A DNA stretch of 64,000 nt from Rhizobium sp. (lineage in GTDB: Bacteria > Pseudomonadota > Alphaproteobacteria > Rhizobiales > Rhizobiaceae). Positions 17,882 through 28,643 of this stretch are shown here, one piece after another; positions within the stretch are counted from its first letter, which is position 1, and every line of letters starts with the position of its first letter. The stretch is taken from positions 62,001-126,000 of the forward strand of contig JAPZUE010000051.1 of NCBI GenBank assembly GCA_027533385.1. Direction: 5' to 3'. The notes under the pieces were generated by a model. The model searched no databases, was not told the origin of the DNA, and saw only the letters and a list, made by a program, of their open reading frames with translations. The translations under genes were made by a program, and so were the position numbers.

Positions 17882-18282
17882 CCAAACCAACCTCATCGGC
17901 ACCCTCGCAGCGCATGCTGCGCGTCGGCGAGCAGGTGCGCGCCGCCATCACCCAGGTCCTGCAGCGCGGGGAAGTCCGCGACGACGTGATCGAGAAGACG
18001 GTGATCTCCATCTCCGAAGTCCGGATGTCGCCGGACCTGAAGATGGCGACCGCCTATGTCACGCCGCTCGGCGTCAAGGACCACGACACGGTGATTGCCG
18101 CGCTCAACAGGCATGCCAAGTTCATCCGCGGTCGGCTGGGCAATCAGCTGCGCCAGCTGAAATACATGCCGGAAGTGCGCTTCCGCGACGATACGAGCTT
18201 CGACAATTACCAGAAGATCGATGCGCTCTTGCGTTCGCCGGAGGTCCAGCGCGACCTCGGGCCAGACAACGACGAAGACTGA
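17878..18282 (+). CDS. rbfA: 30S ribosome-binding factor RbfA
   Basis: Binds the 30S subunit during late 16S rRNA maturation and cold adaptation. The 134-residue protein has the KH-like RbfA fold with VRAAITQVLQRGEVRDDVI, ISISEVRMSPDLKMATAYV and LKYMPEVRFRDD. The start ATG overlaps the preceding small membrane gene by 4 bases. A short 12-base gap leads to truB. Confidence 0.96.
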   Translation: MTKPTSSAPSQRMLRVGEQVRAAITQVLQRGEVRDDVIEKTVISISEVRMSPDLKMATAYVTPLGVKDHDTVIAALNRHAKFIRGRLGNQLRQLKYMPEVRFRDDTSFDNYQKIDALLRSPEVQRDLGPDNDED

Positions 18283-18294
18283 GAAACAAGACAG

Positions 18295-19224
18295 ATGTCC
18301 AAACCCCGCAAGCCCAAGGGCCGTCCGATTTCGGGCTGGCTCATCCTCGACAAGCCGGTCGATTTCGGCTCGACCGAGGCTGTCGGCAAGATCAAGTGGC
18401 TGTTCAACGCCCAGAAGGCCGGTCATGCCGGCACGCTCGACCCGCTCGCATCCGGCATGCTGCCGATTGCACTTGGCGATGCAACCAAGACCGTCCCTTA
18501 CGTCATGGACGGGCGCAAGATCTACGAGTTCACCGTTACCTGGGGCGAAGAGCGCTCGACGGATGATCTCGAGGGCGAGGTGACGCAGAGCTCGGACAAG
18601 CGTCCTGATGAGGCCGATATCAAGGCTCTGCTGCCCAACTATACCGGCACGATCAGCCAGATCCCGCCGCAGTTTTCGGCGATCAAGATCTCCGGCGAAC
18701 GCGCCTATGACCTCGCTCGCGACGGCGAGACGGTGGACATTCCCTCGCGCGAAGTCGAGGTTCATCGCCTGACGCTCTTGAACTGCGAGGCTGACAAGGC
18801 GCATTTCGAGGTCGAATGCGGCAAGGGCACCTATGTGCGCTCGCTGGCGCGTGACTTCGGTCGCGATCTCGGCTGCTATGGCCATATCTCCTCGCTGCGG
18901 CGCACCTTCGTGGCGCCATTTGCCGAGGAAATGATGGTGCCGCTTTCGGAGCTCGTGGCGCTGGAAGCGATCGAAGATCGCGACGAACGGCTTGCGGCAC
19001 TCGACGCATTCCTCGTCGATACGGCCGAGGCGCTCTCTGCCCTGCCGCAGCTTCGCATCACCGACGACCAGGCGCATCGCCTGCGCATGGGCAATCCGAT
19101 CATCCTGCGTGGGCGCGATGCGCCGGTTGCCGAACCGGAAGCCGTGGCGCTTGCCGGCGGCAAGCTGATCGCCATCGGCGAGATCGCCGGCGGCGAATTC
19201 CACCCGCGGCGCGTGTTCGCCTGA
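18295..19224 (+). CDS. truB: tRNA pseudouridine(55) synthase
   Basis: Makes pseudouridine 55 in the T-loop of tRNAs. The 309-residue protein shows the N-terminal GWLILDKPVDFGST, the catalytic-aspartate motif GHAGTLDPLASGMLP (Asp at about residue 47), KIYEFTVTWGEE, and the PPQFSAIKISGERAYDLAR and CGKGTYVRSLARDFG segments, followed by a PUA-like C-terminus. It lies in the rbfA-truB-rpsO-pnp order common to most bacteria. Confidence 0.97.
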   Translation: MSKPRKPKGRPISGWLILDKPVDFGSTEAVGKIKWLFNAQKAGHAGTLDPLASGMLPIALGDATKTVPYVMDGRKIYEFTVTWGEERSTDDLEGEVTQSSDKRPDEADIKALLPNYTGTISQIPPQFSAIKISGERAYDLARDGETVDIPSREVEVHRLTLLNCEADKAHFEVECGKGTYVRSLARDFGRDLGCYGHISSLRRTFVAPFAEEMMVPLSELVALEAIEDRDERLAALDAFLVDTAEALSALPQLRITDDQAHRLRMGNPIILRGRDAPVAEPEAVALAGGKLIAIGEIAGGEFHPRRVFA

Positions 19225-19375
19225 ACCCATACCGCCGCCTGCTCTTTCCTTTCGTGAGCGAATGGAGTATAGGCGGCGGCAGCTGGCCCTTCGGGTGCCC
19301 GCATTCACGGCCAATGCTGGACGACATCCCGGCCTTTGGCGTCTTTTGTTTCCCGTTATCCAGAAAGGATTCCCG

Positions 19376-19645
19376 ATGTCGATCACTGCAGAGCGCAAGG
19401 CTGCCCTCATCAAGGAATATGCGACCACCGAAGGCGACACCGGTTCTCCGGAAGTCCAGGTTGCGATCCTGACCGAGCGCATCAACAACCTGACCGAACA
19501 CTTCAAGGGTCACAAGAAGGACAACCACTCGCGTCGTGGCCTTCTGACCATGGTTTCGAGCCGCCGTTCGCTTCTTGACTACCTCAAGAAGAAGGACGAA
19601 GGCCGCTACACGACCCTGATCGGCCGCCTCGGCATCCGCCGCTAA
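19376..19645 (+). CDS. rpsO: 30S ribosomal protein S15
   Basis: Primary 16S rRNA-binding protein of the central domain, also able to repress its own translation in other bacteria. The 89-residue product MSITAERKAALIKEYATTEG ends RYTTLIGRLGIRR, with the family motif GSPEVQVAILTERINNLTEH. ATG 19376 is preceded by AGAAAGGA. A 9-bp pairing of CCGCCGCCT (19232-19240) with AGGCGGCGG (19271-19279) lies between truB and rpsO and may belong to the leader. Confidence 0.98.
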   Translation: MSITAERKAALIKEYATTEGDTGSPEVQVAILTERINNLTEHFKGHKKDNHSRRGLLTMVSSRRSLLDYLKKKDEGRYTTLIGRLGIRR

Positions 19646-19652
19646 CGACTTC

Positions 19653-19683
19653 CCGGCGGACCTTCCTCGCGAAGGTCCGCCGG
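19653..19683 (+). terminator. Strong hairpin between rpsO and pnp
   Basis: A perfect 13-bp stem, CCGGCGGACCTTC with GAAGGTCCGCCGG, closes a 5-base CTCGC loop 7 bases after the rpsO stop. It is followed by TTGCCTTTCC rather than a clean U-run, so it may be a leaky terminator or an RNA-processing site, as known for the rpsO-pnp junction of enterobacteria. Confidence 0.65.
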
Positions 19684-19958
19684 TTGCCTTTCCGGGTCAG
19701 GCAAACGACCCGCGACCGGTTCCGCGCGAAGACCGCCCGGAACGAACGACAGGCCGGATGGGCCGGATCTGTCGACCACAACCGATGACCTGTCATGGGG
19801 CAGGATTGTTGGATGCTTCCGCGCCCTCAAGGGTGCATCTGCCGGCAGATGCCGATGAAGAAGCCTCCCACTGTCTTGCCCGTGATTGCGTCAGCACATT
19901 GCAGACCGACCGACCCTGCCCACCGGCAGGACGCGGCTCTGCATATGAAGGACAAGAT
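19684..19958 (+). promoter_or_regulatory. pnp leader region with an 18-base perfect palindrome
   Basis: This stretch holds no gene I can support. It contains GCATCTGCCGGCAGATGC (19835-19852), a perfect palindrome, and ends with AAGGA 6 bases before the pnp ATG. In other bacteria the pnp leader folds into a double-stranded element cut by RNase III and used for PNPase autoregulation; a similar role is inferred from position only. Confidence 0.4.
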
Positions 19959-22103
<2,145 letters not shown>

Positions 22104-22125
22104 GCGGACGTCGTTCCCGATCCGA

Positions 22126-22154
22126 GGCGCGGGAGGGTTTCCCGCGCCTTTTTT
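22126..22154 (+). terminator. Rho-independent terminator after pnp
   Basis: GGCGCGGGA (22126-22134) pairs perfectly with TCCCGCGCC (22140-22148) around a 5-base loop and is followed by six T. It closes the long rimP-to-pnp gene series. Confidence 0.9.
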
Positions 22155-22179
22155 GTTCGCCGAGAGAGAAGACCGAGCC

Positions 22180-23196
22180 ATGAGCCGCGAGACCCTGAAG
22201 ACCCTGTTCCATCCCTTCGTGACGGAGGTTGTCGCCCTTCCGGATGCGGCAAGTCGTTACCTGTTTCTCGGCGCAGAGGCCGGGTTTGCCAGACCTGAGG
22301 GCTTTGCCGCCGAACTGACGGTCGTTCAGGACTTTCGCCCGGAGTTCCGCCGCCTGGAGGCGAGCCATCAGAACCCGGTCCCGACCATCGAAGGCGACGG
22401 CTATGACGGGGCCCTGATCCTGTGCAGCAAGCACAAGGGCGTCAACGAGGATCGTCTGGCCGAGGCGCTGAAACGGGTGAAGGCGGGCGGTCTGGTGCTG
22501 GTCGCAGGCGCCAAGGAAGACGGGATCCTGCCGCTGCGCAAGCAGCTCGATCGGTTGGGCTTTGCGCCGGAATCCATGCCCAAGTATCACGGCGTGGTGG
22601 TCTGGTTCACCGTTCCCTCCGACACGTCTGCACAGGTTTCGACGCTCGCGGCCAAGCCGGTGATGGTCGATGGCCGTTTCGAGACGCGCTCAGGCCTTTT
22701 CTCGCATGCCCATGCCGATGAAGGTTCGGAGCTGCTGGCAAGCCGCCTGCCGACGAACTTCGACGGCAATGCCGCCGATTTCGGCGCGGGCTGGGGTTAC
22801 CTGTCGGTGATGCTGGCCGAGGCTTCGCCACGTACCAACCGCATCGATCTCTTCGAGGCGAGCCATGAGGCGCTGGAGCATGCCAAGCGCAATCTGGCCC
22901 GCAACTGCCCCGATCTTACCACCCGCTTCTTCTGGCAGGATCTCGGCAACGAGCCGCCAAGGGAGAAGTACGACCTCGTGATCATGAACCCGCCCTTCCA
23001 TGAGGGTCATGCAGCCGAGCCTTCGATCGGGGCGGCGATGATCAAGGCGGCGGCGGATTCACTGCGTGGCGGCGGGGACCTTTTGATGGTCGCCAATCGC
23101 GGCCTGCCCTACGAGCCGGTGCTGGCGCAACACTTCAAGCAGCATGGTGAAGTCTGCCGCAACGCCCGGTTCAAGGTCCTCTGGGCCAAGCGCTGA
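22180..23196 (+). CDS. Class I SAM-dependent methyltransferase, RsmC-like
   Basis: Probable rRNA (guanine-N2) methyltransferase. The 338-residue protein shows the RsmC/RlmG layout: a degenerate N-terminal methyltransferase-like half (residues 1-160) and a catalytic C-terminal half. The latter has the SAM site AADFGAGWGYLSVMLA (about residue 195) and the catalytic motif NPPFHEG (about residue 270), typical for base-amino methylation. It starts at ATG 22180 after GAGAGAAGACC. It stands alone behind the pnp terminator. Which nucleotide it modifies cannot be told from sequence. Confidence 0.88.
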   Translation: MSRETLKTLFHPFVTEVVALPDAASRYLFLGAEAGFARPEGFAAELTVVQDFRPEFRRLEASHQNPVPTIEGDGYDGALILCSKHKGVNEDRLAEALKRVKAGGLVLVAGAKEDGILPLRKQLDRLGFAPESMPKYHGVVVWFTVPSDTSAQVSTLAAKPVMVDGRFETRSGLFSHAHADEGSELLASRLPTNFDGNAADFGAGWGYLSVMLAEASPRTNRIDLFEASHEALEHAKRNLARNCPDLTTRFFWQDLGNEPPREKYDLVIMNPPFHEGHAAEPSIGAAMIKAAADSLRGGGDLLMVANRGLPYEPVLAQHFKQHGEVCRNARFKVLWAKR

Positions 23197-23312
23197 CATC
23201 CACGTGATGAGCGAGGCATGGGCCGCGTCTTAGACTAAGTGCCGCTCGACTCGGATCGACCGCTGCCTTAGCATCCGACGCCATCAGCTTCTCTTCTGGC
23301 GCCAACGGTCAC

Positions 23313-24331
23313 ATGCCTCCTCGGAATCTCACCGATGAATTGACCACCGTGGCCGGCCTCGCCTCGGCGGTGGTCGAGCATGCGCAGTCCTATGGCATCG
23401 ACATAAAGCCCATTTGCAAGGCGCTGGACATCGATCCGGAGGTTTTTCAGAGCCTCGCCCGCATCAGTCTCGATCGCCTGTGCAGGCTTCTGGAGGCCTG
23501 TGCGCTGCTCGCCGATGACGAAGCCTTCGGGATCACCAGCATCAAGGGCTACGAGGCCGGCTCCACCGGACCTTTCGGCTATGGGCTGATGGCCGCGCCG
23601 ACCGGGCTCGATTTCGTCCGGTTTCTCGACGACCACATCCAGTATGTCACCCATACCAGCTATTCCAAGCTGACGATCGACGAGCGCGGGGCGCATCTCG
23701 CCTGGACATTTGCGCCGGTCATCGTGAAACGGGACCAGTATGTCGATATGTCGGTCGGGCTGGTGATGCAGCGCGCCCGGGATCTCAGCGGCAGCGACGG
23801 GATTGAGATCGATCTGGAGCGACCGGCGCCGCGCAATCTTCAGCCATTTCGACAGTTTCTGGCGCGACGCCTGAACTTTGGCGCTCGCGTCAACTGCGTG
23901 CATTTCCCACGCGCCTTTCTCAACGCCCAGAATCCGACCGGCGATCGCAGGCTGTTCGAGCTGATGGATCTTCAGTGCCGCAGCCTCAGGCCGCCGTCAC
24001 CCGCAAAGGCCGCGGACTTTCTGGAGCAGGTGCGCCGCTATCTCTTGCTGCAAGTCTCCGACGAGGATTTTCCCCTGCGCAGATCGCACCCTATTTCGGC
24101 ATGTCGGAGCGGACATTCCAGCGGCGCCTTGCTGCACACGGCACGAGCCTCAACGAGCTTCGCGACCAGATCCGCAAGGAAGTCAGCTTCAATCTTCTGA
24201 CCGAGAGCGAGCTGCCGATTTCGGAAATCTGCTACCGCCTGGGTTACTCGGCGCCGAGCGCGTTCACGCGATCCGTCACCCGTTGGTTCGGCACGACGCC
24301 AACAGAGGTCAGGGAACGCAAGTCTGCCTGA
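23313..24331 (+). pseudogene. AraC family regulator split by a frameshift
   Basis: Two overlapping frames together make one AraC-type regulator. Frame one (23313-24200) gives the N-terminal arabinose-binding-like domain up to LLLQVSDEDFPL. The DNA-binding domain, AQIAPYFGMSERTFQRRLAAHG ... EICYRLGYSAPSAFTRSVTRWFG, continues only in another frame that ends at 24331. The switch falls at about 24074-24080 (CCCCTGCGCAG), where one missing base (CTGGCGCAG expected from sense) would restore a single 339-residue protein. Either a real inactivating deletion or an assembly error. The target is unknown. Confidence 0.82.
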
Positions 24332-24343
24332 GCGTCACTGAAC

Positions 24344-24372
24344 TTGACAAACTGCGGCGGATCCATCCTAAT
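24344..24372 (+). promoter_or_regulatory. Possible promoter before the small HTH gene
   Basis: TTGACA (24344-24349) and CCTAAT (24367-24372) are 17 bases apart. The -35 element is perfect and the -10 element is poor; the first ATG of the HTH gene is 87 or more bases downstream. Confidence 0.35.
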
Positions 24373-24536
24373 TTCGTTATCAAAGCGCTTTTGGCGCTGC
24401 ATTTCACTTGTTTAGCGTGTTCGGATAAATTCTTGGCGTGCGGTGTCAAAGACGTCGTATGGCGAGGATGGTAATAGCGCCGCCTGACGACCTGATGCCT
24501 ATCAAGTCGCTGTCTTCTCCAATGCGGCACTACCCC

Positions 24537-24800
24537 ATGAAAACCGATACCAAACGGGCCATCGGACGAGCCCCTGCTTTTCCTCTGCTCACAGAGCGCG
24601 AGATCCGCTGCCTGCAGCTCGTTGCAGAAGGCAAGCGGTCTGACGAGGCGGCGAACGAACTCGGGCTATCCCGGGAAGATGTGAATGAAGCCCTGATCAA
24701 CGCCCAGGAAAAGCTCGAGGCGAGCAACCTGATGCATGCGGTCAGCATCGCCATGCTCATCGGCGTGATCGACCATAGCGATCCTCCTCAACCGAAGTAA
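24537..24800 (+). CDS. Small LuxR-type helix-turn-helix protein
   Basis: Stand-alone LuxR/FixJ-type DNA-binding domain. From ATG 24537 it is 87 residues, with LTEREIRCLQLVAEGKRSDEAANELGLSREDVNEALINAQEKL (about residues 17-60) matching the GerE/LuxR four-helix domain and no receiver or ligand domain. Upstream in-frame starts at 24459, 24468 and 24495 cannot be excluded, and none has a clear ribosome site. The recognition helix (SREDVNEALINAQEKL) departs from the usual VxxHxxxI pattern. Targets are unknown. Confidence 0.7.
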   Translation: MKTDTKRAIGRAPAFPLLTEREIRCLQLVAEGKRSDEAANELGLSREDVNEALINAQEKLEASNLMHAVSIAMLIGVIDHSDPPQPK

Positions 24801-24838
24801 GCCGTACTCCCACGGCTGGCGGACCACTTCGGATGAAC

Positions 24839-24868
24839 GCCTGGCGCGGCAACGCGCCAGGCATTTTT
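24839..24868. terminator. Terminator between convergent genes
   Basis: A perfect 10-bp stem, GCCTGGCGCG with CGCGCCAGGC, around a GCAA tetraloop is followed on the plus strand by ATTTTTG. It ends the small HTH gene and may also serve fabB from the other side. Confidence 0.8.
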
Positions 24869-24886
24869 GTTTCAGACGCCTGTCGA

Positions 24887-26110
24887 TCAGCCGTTGTGGC
24901 GCTGGAATACGAGCGTGGCGTTGGTACCGCCGAAGCCGAAGGAATTGGATAGCACGGTATCGATCTTGGCGTTGTCGATGCGCTTGCGAACCACCGGCAC
25001 GCCTTCGAATTCGGGATCGAGCTCGGTCACGTGAGCGCTTTCGCCGATGAAGCCAGCTTGCATCATCAGGAGACCGTAGATCGATTCCTGAACACCCGCT
25101 GCGCCGAGCGAATGGCCGGTCAGCGACTTGGTCGACTGGATGTGCGGGATCCTGGCGCCGAAGACTTCGCGGATCGCGCCGATTTCCTTCGAATCACCCA
25201 CCGGGGTCGAGGTGCCGTGGGTGTTGATGTAGTCGACATCGCCCTTCACCGTGGACAGCGCCTGACGCATGCAGCGGATGGCGCCTTCGCCCGAGGGAGC
25301 GACCATGTCGTAACCGTCGGAGGTTGCGCCATAACCGACGACCTCTGCATAGATCTTGGCGCCGCGAGCCTTGGCGTGCTCGAGTTCCTCAAGAACCAGA
25401 ACGCCAGCGCCGCCGGCGATGACGAAGCCGTCACGCGAGACGTCATAGGCGCGCGAGGCGGTCGAAGGCGTGTCGTTGTACTTCGACGACATGGCACCCA
25501 TGGCATCGAAGAGGCTCGACATGGTCCAGTCGAGATCCTCGTGACCGCCGGCGAAGACCATGTCCTGCTTGCCCCACTGGATCATCTCATAGGCATTGCC
25601 GATGCAGTGTGCCGAGGTCGAGCAGGCCGAGGAGATCGAGTAGTTGACGCCGTGCAGCTTGAACCAGGTGGCAAGGGTGGCGGACGCGGTCGATGACATG
25701 GCCTTCGGAACGGCAAAGGGGCCGATACGCTTCGGGCTGTTGTTCTGGCGGACGATATCGGCGGCTTCGACGATCTGCTTGGTCGACGGACCACCCGAAC
25801 CCATGATGATGCCGACGCGCTCGTTCTGCTGATAATCCGCTTCTTCGAGGCCGGCATCGGCAATCGCCTGCTTCATGGCCACATGGTTCCAGGCACCGCC
25901 CTGGGACAGGAAGCGCATGGCACGGCGGTCGACCAACTCGGTCGGGTCCAGGGTGGGCTTGCCCCAGACCTGGCACTTGAAGCCGTGCTCGGCGAAATCG
26001 GGAGAAAAGGTGATGCCCGACTTCGCATCGCGCAGCGACGCCGTGACTTCGGCGGCATCGGCACCGATGGAGGACACGATGCCAAGACCTGTTACTACAA
26101 CCCGTCTCAT
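24887..26110 (-). CDS. fabB: Beta-ketoacyl-ACP synthase I
   Basis: Condensing enzyme that elongates unsaturated acyl-ACP. The 407-residue protein has the active-site Cys in SSACSTSAHC (about residue 161), the two catalytic His in NTHGTSTPVGD and SLTGHSLGAAG, and the C-terminal SNSFGFGGTNATLVF. The paired fabA gene immediately upstream (44-base gap, same strand) marks it as FabB of the anaerobic unsaturated-fatty-acid route rather than FabF. Confidence 0.95.
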   Translation of the reverse strand: MRRVVVTGLGIVSSIGADAAEVTASLRDAKSGITFSPDFAEHGFKCQVWGKPTLDPTELVDRRAMRFLSQGGAWNHVAMKQAIADAGLEEADYQQNERVGIIMGSGGPSTKQIVEAADIVRQNNSPKRIGPFAVPKAMSSTASATLATWFKLHGVNYSISSACSTSAHCIGNAYEMIQWGKQDMVFAGGHEDLDWTMSSLFDAMGAMSSKYNDTPSTASRAYDVSRDGFVIAGGAGVLVLEELEHAKARGAKIYAEVVGYGATSDGYDMVAPSGEGAIRCMRQALSTVKGDVDYINTHGTSTPVGDSKEIGAIREVFGARIPHIQSTKSLTGHSLGAAGVQESIYGLLMMQAGFIGESAHVTELDPEFEGVPVVRKRIDNAKIDTVLSNSFGFGGTNATLVFQRHNG

Positions 26111-26154
26111 CTCTCAGACCTTCTTTATGAACTTCAGGTGCGGACCGGGCCGGA

Positions 26155-26670
26155 TCAGGCCGTCTTGTCCTTTGACAGACCGACGCGCAGGTCGGTTGCC
26201 TGGTAGATAGTTTCACCATCGGCTTTCAGCCAGCCGTCCGCCGTGCCCAGCACGAGACGACCGCGCATGACGCGCTTGAAGTCGATGCCATATTCGAGGA
26301 GCTTGGTTTCGGGGCGCACCATGCCCTTGAACTTCACTTCGCCGGTCGAGAGTGCCATGCCGCGGCCCGGCTCGCCGAGCCAGCCAAGGAAGAAGCCCGT
26401 CAGCTGCCACATGCCGTCAAGGCCGAGGCAACCCGGCATGATCGGGTTGCCCTGGAAATGGCAGGGGAAATACCAGTCATCGGGACGCACGTCGTATTCG
26501 GCGCGGATATAGCCCTTGTCGAAGGCGCCACCGGTTTCCGAGATGTCGGTGATCCGGTGCACCATCAGCATCGGCGGCAGGGGGAGCTGCGCGTTGCCGG
26601 GACCAAAGAGTTCACCGCGGCCGCAGGCGAGGATTTCATCGTAGTTGTAGCTGGATTGTCTCGTAACCAT
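26155..26670 (-). CDS. fabA: 3-hydroxydecanoyl-ACP dehydratase/isomerase
   Basis: Dehydrates 3-hydroxydecanoyl-ACP and isomerises the trans-2 double bond to cis-3, the committed step of unsaturated fatty acid synthesis. The product has the family length of 171 residues. It contains the hot-dog-fold active site PCHFQGNPIMPGCLGLDGMWQL (His about residue 70, Asp about 84). The start ATG 26668-26670 (MVTRQSSYNYDEIL) is the family start. First gene of a fabA-fabB operon divergent from irr. Confidence 0.97.
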   Translation of the reverse strand: MVTRQSSYNYDEILACGRGELFGPGNAQLPLPPMLMVHRITDISETGGAFDKGYIRAEYDVRPDDWYFPCHFQGNPIMPGCLGLDGMWQLTGFFLGWLGEPGRGMALSTGEVKFKGMVRPETKLLEYGIDFKRVMRGRLVLGTADGWLKADGETIYQATDLRVGLSKDKTA

Positions 26671-26890
26671 TGTTCTTCTTCTTCCCCCCTCTGCTTCTCG
26701 TATCCGGGACCCATTAGAGCAAGACGGTGGCAAATTGAAGCCCCGTAGCCAATCCCTGCTTCCTTAAGGCCTTGTCCGCCTCATCCTAATCTCATCGTCG
26801 CATACAGGAAGGAAAAGGCCATCACCAGACCCGGGATGCCAAAAACCGTGCCACGGCAGGCCTCGGAGGGGGTGTCCTCCACTGCAACTA

Positions 26891-26919
26891 TTGAAACAGC
26901 CTGATTTTGCAGTTATATC
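26891..26919 (+). promoter_or_regulatory. Predicted promoter of irr
   Basis: TTGAAA (26891-26896) and TATATC (26914-26919) are separated by 17 bases, giving a start near 26926 and a short leader of about 40 bases before irr. No clear Irr box (ICE) was seen around it. Confidence 0.55.
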
Positions 26920-26967
26920 GACAGTCGTGCATGCTGACGCAGGGCACACAACGACTGGAGTGCGTCT

Positions 26968-27390
26968 TTGACGATGGCAACCTGCCAAACGGGTATCGAA
27001 CTGAAACTGCGCCGCTCGGGCCTGCGCCCGACGAAACAGCGTATTGCGCTGGCTGGGCTTCTGTTCGCCAAGGGGGATCGCCATCTCACCGTCGAAGAGC
27101 TGCACGAGGAGGCGCTTGCCGCCGACTTTCCGGTGTCGCTTGCGACCGTCTACAACACGCTTCACCAGTTCACCGAGGCCGGTCTGATCCGGGTTCTGGC
27201 GGTGGAGAGCTCGAAGACCTATTTCGATACGAATGTTTCCGACCATCATCACTTCTTCGTTGAAGGTGAGAACAAGGTCCTCGACATTCCGATCAACAAT
27301 ATCAGCATCGACAACCTGCCTGCCCCGCCGGAAGGCATGGAAATCGCGCATGTCGATGTGGTTATCCGCCTGCGCCCCAAGCAGAGCTGA
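26968..27390 (+). CDS. irr: Iron response regulator Irr (Fur family)
   Basis: Fur-superfamily regulator that in rhizobia controls haem synthesis, iron uptake and storage under low iron. The 140-residue protein has the winged-helix domain LRRSGLRPTKQRIALAGLLF ... VSLATVYNTLHQFTEAGLI and the His-rich SDHHHFFVEG that forms the haem/metal site. It lacks the N-terminal GCPWH-type haem regulatory motif of Bradyrhizobium Irr, as is usual in Rhizobiaceae. The start is TTG 26968 (GGAG 7 bases upstream); ATG 26974 is the alternative. Confidence 0.93.
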   Translation: MTMATCQTGIELKLRRSGLRPTKQRIALAGLLFAKGDRHLTVEELHEEALAADFPVSLATVYNTLHQFTEAGLIRVLAVESSKTYFDTNVSDHHHFFVEGENKVLDIPINNISIDNLPAPPEGMEIAHVDVVIRLRPKQS

Positions 27391-27405
27391 TTTTCTCCTC
27401 AAACC

Positions 27406-28041
27406 TTACATGACCTCGTCAGGGTGCCTTCCAGGCTTGTGCTTGTAGGTCGGAAAGGTCCAGCCGAAATGGAGAGCACCGCCCCTGATCAGGAAGGCTG
27501 CGAGCGCGCCGATGGCTGATGCGGCATAAAGCGGCATGCCGAATTCGTTTGTGGCAGTGAAGACAGCCGCACCGGCGAGGGCCGCAGTAATATAAATCTC
27601 CGGTCGCAAGAGGACTGAGGGCTCGTTGGCGAGCAGATCGCGCAGCACCCCGCCAAGGCTTGCGGTCAGCGTTCCAGTGACGATCGCGATTGTCGGCGAA
27701 CCCGTGGCCGCGAGACCTTTTGCCGCTCCCATGACGCAATAGGCCGAGAGACCGATGGCATCGAGCCAGATCAGCAGGCGATAGCGCGATTCGACAAGAT
27801 GGGCGGTGAAGAACACGACAACGCCGATTGCGCAGCAGATCAGAATGTAATCCGGGTTCAGAACCCAGAAGACGGGCACGCGGCCCAGCACGATGTCGCG
27901 CACCGTTCCGCCGCCGAGCCCCGTGACGACGGCAAAAAACAGGAAGCCGATCATGTCGAGCTGTTTGCGCGAGGCCGCCAGCGCGCCGGTCGCGGCAAAC
28001 AGGGCGATCCCCGCATAGTCGAGATAAGACAGGAGCGACAT
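27406..28041 (-). CDS. TRIC-type cation channel family protein (UPF0126)
   Basis: Integral membrane protein of the bacterial TRIC channel family, believed to conduct K+/Na+ as a trimer. The 211-residue protein has seven hydrophobic segments built from an internal duplication. Each half carries the glycine-rich kink motif: GLGGGTVRDIVLG (about residues 41-53) and ASLGGVLRDLLANE (about residues 126-139). It is convergent with irr with only 15 bases between the stops. Confidence 0.9.
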   Translation of the reverse strand: MSLLSYLDYAGIALFAATGALAASRKQLDMIGFLFFAVVTGLGGGTVRDIVLGRVPVFWVLNPDYILICCAIGVVVFFTAHLVESRYRLLIWLDAIGLSAYCVMGAAKGLAATGSPTIAIVTGTLTASLGGVLRDLLANEPSVLLRPEIYITAALAGAAVFTATNEFGMPLYAASAIGALAAFLIRGGALHFGWTFPTYKHKPGRHPDEVM

Positions 28042-28162
28042 GGCTTCTTTCCTTGCTGGGTCAGTTTCGGCCAGATTTGCAGCATGCCGTTAAGGGTGAG
28101 GCAAGACGCTGGCGCTAGACTTGCGCCTCGTTCAGCACAGATTGCGATCCGGAGTCCAGACC

Positions 28163-28636
28163 GTGTCTTTTCTCGCCCGCCTCTTTCTCGTCGCCGCTGC
28201 CGGCCTGTTTGCCGTCCCCGCCGCCGCCCAGCAGGAGTTGCTGCAGGATCCCGAAGTCTACGAGAAGAACCATTACGCCAAGCGATGCGATGTCGTGCAG
28301 TATGGCAGCGGCTTCATCGACCGAATCGACATCAACAATGACGGCATCACCGATGCGGTCACAAACAGCAGCGAGATCGTCTGCGACGGTGTGCGCGGCC
28401 CGGACTGCACGGCAGATGGCTGCCCCTTCAATTTCTATCTGCAGGTCAAGGAAGGCGGCTATTTCATGATCGCCACCGCGCAGATGTATTCCTACGACTT
28501 CATCCAGCGTTTCGGAAACATGGTCTTCATATTGAAGATGCATCCGCGCTATTGCGAGCGCGAAGAGGGCCAGGAACCCTGCGCGATGATGGTTCGCGTG
28601 CGTGGCACGAAGTTCCTGACGATTTCAAAGAAGTGA
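28163..28636 (+). CDS. Secreted hypothetical protein with EF-hand-like loop
   Basis: No function recognised. From GTG 28163 (GGAG 8 bases upstream) the 157-residue precursor has a clear signal peptide (FLARLFLVAAAGLFAVPAAAQQ). The mature part holds several Cys (KRCD, IVCDG, PDCTADGCPF, RYCERE, EPCAM) that could form disulfides. It also contains DINNDGITDAV, which resembles a calcium-binding EF-hand or FG-GAP-like loop. The C-terminus ends TKFLTISKK. It is convergent with ydcF-like gene 28644. Confidence 0.65.
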   Translation: MSFLARLFLVAAAGLFAVPAAAQQELLQDPEVYEKNHYAKRCDVVQYGSGFIDRIDINNDGITDAVTNSSEIVCDGVRGPDCTADGCPFNFYLQVKEGGYFMIATAQMYSYDFIQRFGNMVFILKMHPRYCEREEGQEPCAMMVRVRGTKFLTISKK

Positions 28637-28643
28637 TGCCGCG

